From: an uncultured Lentisphaerota bacterium
GTDB taxonomy: Bacteria; Verrucomicrobiota; Kiritimatiellia; CAIQIC01
Length of the DNA: 64,000 bases
Reading direction: 5' to 3'
NCBI GenBank assembly: GCA_903912445.1
Contig: CAIWHP010000244.1
Location: 38,024 to 102,023, forward strand
The translations under genes and the position numbers were made by a program. The first letter of the stretch is position 1, and each line of letters begins with the position of its first letter. Under the pieces are notes generated by a model. That model ran no database searches. It was not told the origin of the DNA and worked only from the letters and a program-made list of their open reading frames with translations. Of the stretch, positions 60,117-64,000 are shown piece by piece.

Positions 60117-62309
60117 TTACAGCCCCTGCGGGGTGCCAGCGGCACGTTGCCGGCCATCGGCCTCCACCACCAGCACACGCACCACACGCTCCGCCGGCAC
60201 TGGCCGATGGCCGGTGGCGGAAACCTGCACATCCACCTGCCCGTCGGCGCGGCGCGTTGCCTTATAGTGGGCCAGCCGGTAATCGCCCGCGCGATAGCCA
60301 AACCCATCGCCGGCATCTTCGTAGAGCCGGCCCTCGGCGCAGCCCTGCTTGTCGAAACATACCAGCAGGGTCAGGGGATCATCGCTGCGTTCGCCGGTAT
60401 GTTGCACGGCGCGCCCGACGGGAAGAACCGCCCCGCCGCGGATGAACAACTGCGCTTGATGGGGATCCGCGCCGTCACCGGCGACGAGCGTGAGCGGATG
60501 CCAGAGGCCCTTGGGCCTGGCCGCGTCAGGGGCCCACGCCGGTTGGACCAGCAGGTCGTCGCCGATCAAGAAAGCTTGTTCTTCACGTCGCAGGGAGGCA
60601 TCGGTGGCGTCCGCGAAGAACACCGGACGCATCACGGGCAACCCGGTCTGCGCCGCGGTTTGGAAGCAGGTGTAGAGATAGGGCAACAGGCGATAGCGCC
60701 GTTCCAGCGCCATGCGCGCCGTCTTCTCGACGGCAGGACCAAACATCCAAGGCTCCTTGTCGTTGGCGCCCTTCTCGGAGTGGCCGCGGCAGAAGGGCAG
60801 GAAAACCCCCACGGAAATCCAGCGTGCCCAAAGCTCGGGTGTGGCGTTATTGCCGTAGCCCCCCAGGTCAGGACCGCTGAAGGGCTGGCCGGAAAGGCCG
60901 AGCGTCAGGCTCATGGGGATGGACAGGCGCATGTGCTCGTCGCTCGCCATGTTGTCGCCGGTCCAGGTGGCGGCATAGCGCTGGCCGCCCAGAAAGCTCG
61001 AGCGGGTCAGCACGAACGGGCGTTTTTCGGGCCGCGCCGCCAGCACGCCTTCGCGCGTGGCGCGCACCATCAACAGGCCATAGACGTTGTGATATTGCCG
61101 GTGGGGCCCGGCCACGAGGTCGCCGCCGCCCCGGTGCAGATTGGTTTCCGGCATGGTGCCGTCGGGACCATCGAAAACCGACGGCTCATTCATGTCGTTC
61201 CAGACCCCATCAATCCCCTGCGCCAGATAGTCGCGATAGAGTCCGCTCCACCAGGAGCGCACGGCGGGGATGGTGAAATCAGGAAACACACAGGGCCCCG
61301 GCCAAACCTTGCCCTGATACTCCTGGCCGGCGGCGGTGGTCATCCAAGCCTGCCTGGCGCTGCCTTCCTGATAAACGGAGTACGCCGGGTCCACCTTCAC
61401 GCCGGGATCGATCATCCACACCGAGTGGAAGCCCTGGCTGTGCAAGTCATCGTTGAGCTTTTTCGGCTGGGCAAACTTGACCGGATCAAACGTGAAAATG
61501 CGGTAGCCATGCATATAGTCAATGTCCACCCACAGCACATCGCAGGGCAATTGCCGCTTGCGGAACTCGGCGGCGACCTGGCGGACGCGGGTGTCAGGCT
61601 CATAGGAATAGCGGCATTGCTGGTAGCCGAGCGCCCAGCGTGGCGGCAAGTCCATGTGACCGGTCCAATCCGCCAGCGCCGAGAGCAGCGCTTGCGGAGA
61701 AATCCGCTCCAGGATCAGCACGGGGAAAGCCGGGCCTTCGCAGGTAAAGGTGAGGCCCGCACGGCAGTCCAGTTCAGCCTTCCATGTTGAATCAAAAATG
61801 ACCCCGAACGCCGTGCCATCGGCGCGCACCCCCATGATCCACGGATGACTTTGGTAGAGCCGGCAGCCGCCCTCCTTCTTGTAGAGGTAATTATCCGTGT
61901 TCCACAGCTTGATCTGCGTTCCATTGCGCCGGAGAGGACCCGCCACCTCGCCGCCACCATATAAATCCACCTTGTCATCCACCGGGACGTGCGCCCGGAA
62001 GCGCGTCGCACTGGCGCTAAACCGCGGCGTCACGCGCCAGCCAGCCGGGACCGGCCCGCCCAGCGCAGGCGTCTTGACCAGGCTGAACGAGGGTGGCAGC
62101 GCCTCCGGCCGCAAACCTGCCGGCACATACAGGACGGCCCCGTCCCCAATCTGTCCTGCAGCCGTGACGCCGACGGCCTTAAAAACTTCTGCCGTGGCGC
62201 TGGCCGAGGGTTTGCCGGGTTCATCGGCGGCAACCCGCACCGCCGGCAGGTTGGCCAGGGACAACGCCAGGCCCAGCCAGACAACTGTTTTAGGCCTCCA
62301 GCTTTTCAT
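60117..62309 (-). CDS. GH31 family alpha-glycosidase
   Basis: A 730-aa secreted enzyme (signal peptide M-K-S-W-R-P-K-T-V-V-W-L-G-L-A-L). Landmarks are P-P-R-W-A-L-G-Y-Q-Q-C-R-Y-S-Y, the nucleophile Asp about 372 in V-W-N-D-M-N-E-P-S, the acid/base Asp about 452 in W-T-G-D-N, and the later G-L-S-G-Q-P-F-S-G-P-D-L-G-G-Y. All catalytic residues are present. GH31 includes alpha-glucosidases, xylosidases and sulfoquinovosidases; the motif set fits alpha-glucosidase best. It stands first after the URO-D-like gene, 21 bp downstream of it, and 98 bp from the TPR-like gene. Confidence 0.9.
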   Translation of the reverse strand: MKSWRPKTVVWLGLALSLANLPAVRVAADEPGKPSASATAEVFKAVGVTAAGQIGDGAVLYVPAGLRPEALPPSFSLVKTPALGGPVPAGWRVTPRFSASATRFRAHVPVDDKVDLYGGGEVAGPLRRNGTQIKLWNTDNYLYKKEGGCRLYQSHPWIMGVRADGTAFGVIFDSTWKAELDCRAGLTFTCEGPAFPVLILERISPQALLSALADWTGHMDLPPRWALGYQQCRYSYEPDTRVRQVAAEFRKRQLPCDVLWVDIDYMHGYRIFTFDPVKFAQPKKLNDDLHSQGFHSVWMIDPGVKVDPAYSVYQEGSARQAWMTTAAGQEYQGKVWPGPCVFPDFTIPAVRSWWSGLYRDYLAQGIDGVWNDMNEPSVFDGPDGTMPETNLHRGGGDLVAGPHRQYHNVYGLLMVRATREGVLAARPEKRPFVLTRSSFLGGQRYAATWTGDNMASDEHMRLSIPMSLTLGLSGQPFSGPDLGGYGNNATPELWARWISVGVFLPFCRGHSEKGANDKEPWMFGPAVEKTARMALERRYRLLPYLYTCFQTAAQTGLPVMRPVFFADATDASLRREEQAFLIGDDLLVQPAWAPDAARPKGLWHPLTLVAGDGADPHQAQLFIRGGAVLPVGRAVQHTGERSDDPLTLLVCFDKQGCAEGRLYEDAGDGFGYRAGDYRLAHYKATRRADGQVDVQVSATGHRPVPAERVVRVLVVEADGRQRAAGTPQGL

Positions 62310-62330
62310 GCACGCTCCCTTGGTCCATCG

Positions 62331-63410
62331 TCACATCTTCTGCACGGTCTCGATCATGGCGAGAATATTTTCCAACGGCGTGCCGGGCTGGGTGTTGTGG
62401 CAGGAGCAGCAGATGAAACCCTCTTTGCCGGCGCCGAGGGTGGCGAGGCAGTCGCGCGTTTCGCGGCGGACCTCGTCGGCGGTGCCGCGCGGGAGCACGC
62501 TCTGGTTATCCACGCCGCCATGGAAGATCACGCGGTGGCCGAACTCCTTTTTCAGCTCCGCCATGTCCATGCCGGGACACGCGTGCTGGATCGGGTTGAG
62601 CACGTCCACGCCGCAGTCGAGGATCGGTTTGAGCAGCGGCCGCGCCGCGCCATCGGTGTGATAGAAAACCTTCAAACCGTGCGAGTGGATCAGGTCACAC
62701 CAGCGCTTCATGCGCGGCTGGAGATGCCGCGCCCACGCGGCGGGCGAGATCAGCAGGCCGCTCTGCCCGCCGATGTCGTCGCTGATAAACACGAGGTCGA
62801 GGTAGCTCCGCGCCTGCGCGAAGAACCGCCGCATCATCTCCGACTGGAGCGCCTCGACGCGGTCGAGGATCGCATCCACCAGTTCGGGGCTTTCGGCGAT
62901 GTCGAACATCGCCTGCTCCAGCCCGCGCATCTGGCAGTAGATCTCGAAGAACGACACCCACGGCCCGATCACCGCGAAATCGCGCGACGCCTGCTTCGCC
63001 AGCGCCGTCGCGCCGACGTAGTCGAAGCGCTCGACCTTGGGCCACCAGGGGTAGGCCGCGAGCGACTCCGGCGTGTCGTAGCCGAGCAGCGGCGCCGCGC
63101 CGAACTCCGCATAGTGGGCCAGCCCGGCCTGCACGCCCTTGAGCGGCACGCCCCACATCGTGCGGTCGCCGCCGCTCTCCGCGCCCGCGCCGGACTGCGC
63201 GCCGGCGCGCGCGCCGACCTCGGTTTTGTAGTCCATGAAGTCCCAGACGATCTTGTCGAGGCCGAGCGCCTTCCACATGGCAAAGTCATCGGCAACTCCG
63301 CAGTGCTGGCGCAACATGGCCGAGACCTCCGGCGTATGCCAGAGGTCGATCGGCAGGCGGTCCACCGGCCGGCGGTCCAGCGTCGCGAGAATCCGTTCCT
63401 TGGGATGCAT
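62331..63410 (-). CDS. Uroporphyrinogen-decarboxylase-like (URO-D superfamily) protein
   Basis: A 359-aa cytoplasmic protein of the URO-D fold. The start is M-H-P-K-E-R-I-L-A-T-L-D-R-R-P-V-D-R-L-P, the usual opening of the large non-heme URO-D-like group that often transfers methyl groups. Later come F-I-S-D-D-I-G-G-Q, H-S-H-G-L-K-V-F-Y-H-T-D-G, G-V-D-V-L-N-P-I-Q and F-H-G-G-V-D-N-Q. The C-terminal C-C-S-C-H-N segment has several Cys/His residues that could bind zinc. True heme synthesis is unlikely. In carbohydrate loci its role is not known. The ATG at 63410 is preceded by a good promoter. Confidence 0.82.
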   Translation of the reverse strand: MHPKERILATLDRRPVDRLPIDLWHTPEVSAMLRQHCGVADDFAMWKALGLDKIVWDFMDYKTEVGARAGAQSGAGAESGGDRTMWGVPLKGVQAGLAHYAEFGAAPLLGYDTPESLAAYPWWPKVERFDYVGATALAKQASRDFAVIGPWVSFFEIYCQMRGLEQAMFDIAESPELVDAILDRVEALQSEMMRRFFAQARSYLDLVFISDDIGGQSGLLISPAAWARHLQPRMKRWCDLIHSHGLKVFYHTDGAARPLLKPILDCGVDVLNPIQHACPGMDMAELKKEFGHRVIFHGGVDNQSVLPRGTADEVRRETRDCLATLGAGKEGFICCSCHNTQPGTPLENILAMIETVQKM

Positions 63411-63441
63411 GGCGGTTTCCTTTCTGCTATGGGGGAAAGAA

Positions 63442-63472
63442 AGCATAAATGACCGGATTTGAAAATGGTCAA
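63442..63472 (-). promoter_or_regulatory. Probable promoter of the URO-D-like gene
   Basis: On the minus strand, TTGACC (63472-63467) is followed after 19 bp by TATGCT (63447-63442), or after 17 bp by TTTATG, 31 bp before the start codon at 63410. The -35 is close to consensus. A half palindrome lies 26 bp further upstream. Confidence 0.45.
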
Positions 63473-63497
63473 TTTTGCAGACGGCTTGCCGGCTGAG

Positions 63498-63506
63498 TTT
63501 TCCAAG
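63498..63506. promoter_or_regulatory. Half palindrome upstream of the URO-D-like gene
   Basis: TTTTCCAAG at 63498-63506, the left arm of the window-wide palindrome, 87 bp before the start codon at 63410. The right arm is lost. Confidence 0.3.
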
Positions 63507-63710
63507 ACGCCTGCTCTGGATGTTGCGCCACGAACGGGAGCTGTTCCTCTCCTCCTCCCGCGGCGGTCGCAGGCCGCCAGTCCGGGGGTGCTCTGCTGTC
63601 GCGGGACCGGCCAGCCCCGCCCACAGGAAGAAGAGCACTGGCTCGTCATGGGCTCCGCGCGCCGTGCCTTGGGATAAGCAGCGGGACACCGCTTCCGCAA
63701 GGGGAACAAC

Positions 63711-63729
63711 GGCATCCCGGCGGGACGCC
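63711..63729. repeat. Small hairpin GGCATCCC-GGC-GGGACGCC
   Basis: A self-complementary 19-bp segment with one mismatch and a 3-base loop. It is of the REP-like kind common in intergenic DNA. Confidence 0.5.
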
Positions 63730-63782
63730 ATGAAAGTAGACCGGCGCTTCAGCGACGGTTGTGTGCGCCACCCTTCCGCCAA

Positions 63783-63796
63783 GTCCCGTCAGGGAC
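63783..63796. repeat. Small hairpin GTCCC-GTCA-GGGAC
   Basis: Perfect 5-bp stem with a 4-base loop, followed by GAAAGAAAAT. This GTCCC-TGAC-GGGAC type is a common intergenic repeat. Confidence 0.45.
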
Positions 63797-63829
63797 GAAA
63801 GAAAATCGCGTACAGCCAGAAGCTTCTTC

Positions 63830-63937
63830 GTGGGCGGGGCTTCCAGCCCCGCGAACCCAACTCCAACGCAAACCCACCTCTCCCCCACGAACACCGCCCC
63901 AACGCCACGCCGACGCGGGTCTGGAAGCCCCGCCCAC
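63830..63937. repeat. Perfect 17-bp inverted repeat around a 74-bp core
   Basis: GTGGGCGGGGCTTCCAG at 63830-63846 is found in exact inverse at 63921-63937. A further copy of AGCCCCGCCCACA occurs at 63613-63625, matching 63926-63938. The inner part of the first arm also folds on itself (GGGGCT-TCC-AGCCCC). It may be a small non-autonomous repeat. Confidence 0.6.
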
Positions 63938-64000
63938 AAAGAGCAGAGCAGCGGCAGCGGCCTGTTCACGATGAAAATCGAGAACGAGGACGAGGACGAC

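Larger units (their letters stand above)
63411..64000. other. Gene-free, repeat-rich right end of the window
   Basis: 590 bp without a convincing gene. It holds a promoter and half palindrome for the URO-D-like gene, then several small hairpins and inverted repeats (63711-63729, 63783-63796, 63830-63937). At 63971 a short frame starts (M-K-I-E-N-E-D-E-D-D) and runs off the window; it may be low-complexity repeat rather than a gene. Confidence 0.65.

Noticed and set aside
62331-63410. Calling the URO-D-like gene hemE
   Set aside because: Sequence features match the wider URO-D-like methyltransferase group, and no heme genes are near.
63646-63969. 107-codon minus-strand frame in the right-end gap
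   Set aside because: It covers several hairpin repeats, has no ribosome binding site and no recognisable motif.
1-64000. tRNA, rRNA, origin or prophage genes
   Set aside because: I looked for cloverleaf-like ends, rRNA blocks, DnaA-box clusters, integrases and phage structural genes and saw none. A covariance-model search would be needed to exclude small RNAs.

Overview
The window is about 64 kb of GC-rich chromosomal DNA (by eye about two-thirds G+C). It comes from a Gram-negative member of the PVC superphylum. The best guess is Kiritimatiellota or a close relative in Verrucomicrobiota/Lentisphaerota. The reasons are a Kdo/LPS transport operon, a DUF1800-DUF1501 (Tat) pair, very many secreted glycoside hydrolases and Cys-type sulfatases, and no TonB/SusCD transporters beside them. 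The phylum is inferred from gene content; no rRNA, tRNA or phylogenetic marker is present.

Layout. 1-5.5 kb (+): 3' end of a DUF1800 gene, a small GxxExxY gene flanked by terminal inverted repeats, a DUF1501 gene and a large beta-helix protein. 5.7-10.1 kb (-): a housekeeping envelope operon, in transcription order secreted protein, kdsB, kdsA, lptC, lptA, lptB, hpf. 10.2-20 kb: GH2 beta-galactosidase-like enzyme (-), small STAS-like protein (+), GH36-like alpha-galactosidase (-), then a predicted secreted metzincin-type protease and a lipoprotein (+). 20.1-25.2 kb (-): a 1328-aa protein with two CBM9-like domains and a DmeF-type metal exporter. 25.4-63.4 kb (-): a continuous polysaccharide-degradation region, all on one strand. 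It holds five sulfatases, two GH16, three GH5-like enzymes (two are tandem paralogues), GH106, GH105, GH28-like, GH99-like, GH31, a GH2-type TIM barrel enzyme, two helical-barrel proteins, two SGNH and two alpha/beta hydrolases, an RraA-like and a URO-D-like protein. Many of these genes overlap by ATGA/GTGA, so they look translationally coupled. 63.4-64 kb: a gene-free stretch full of small hairpins and repeats.

How it works together. Almost every product of the 25-63 kb block starts with a signal peptide. Together they could desulfate, de-esterify and hydrolyse a rhamnose- and uronate-containing sulfated polysaccharide outside the cytoplasm. Uptake and regulation must be encoded elsewhere, because no transporter for sugars, no transcription factor and no sulfatase-maturing enzyme lies in the window.

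The main unexplained signal is a palindrome with consensus TTTTCCAAG-S-CTTGGAAAA. Perfect and decayed copies occur in intergenic gaps in front of genes of several unrelated operons, and within each cluster their centres are spaced 31-32 bp, about three helical turns. I do not recognise it as a described system. Other notable items are the TIR-bounded GxxExxY unit and two short interspersed-repeat tracts inside the reading frame of the GH106 gene.
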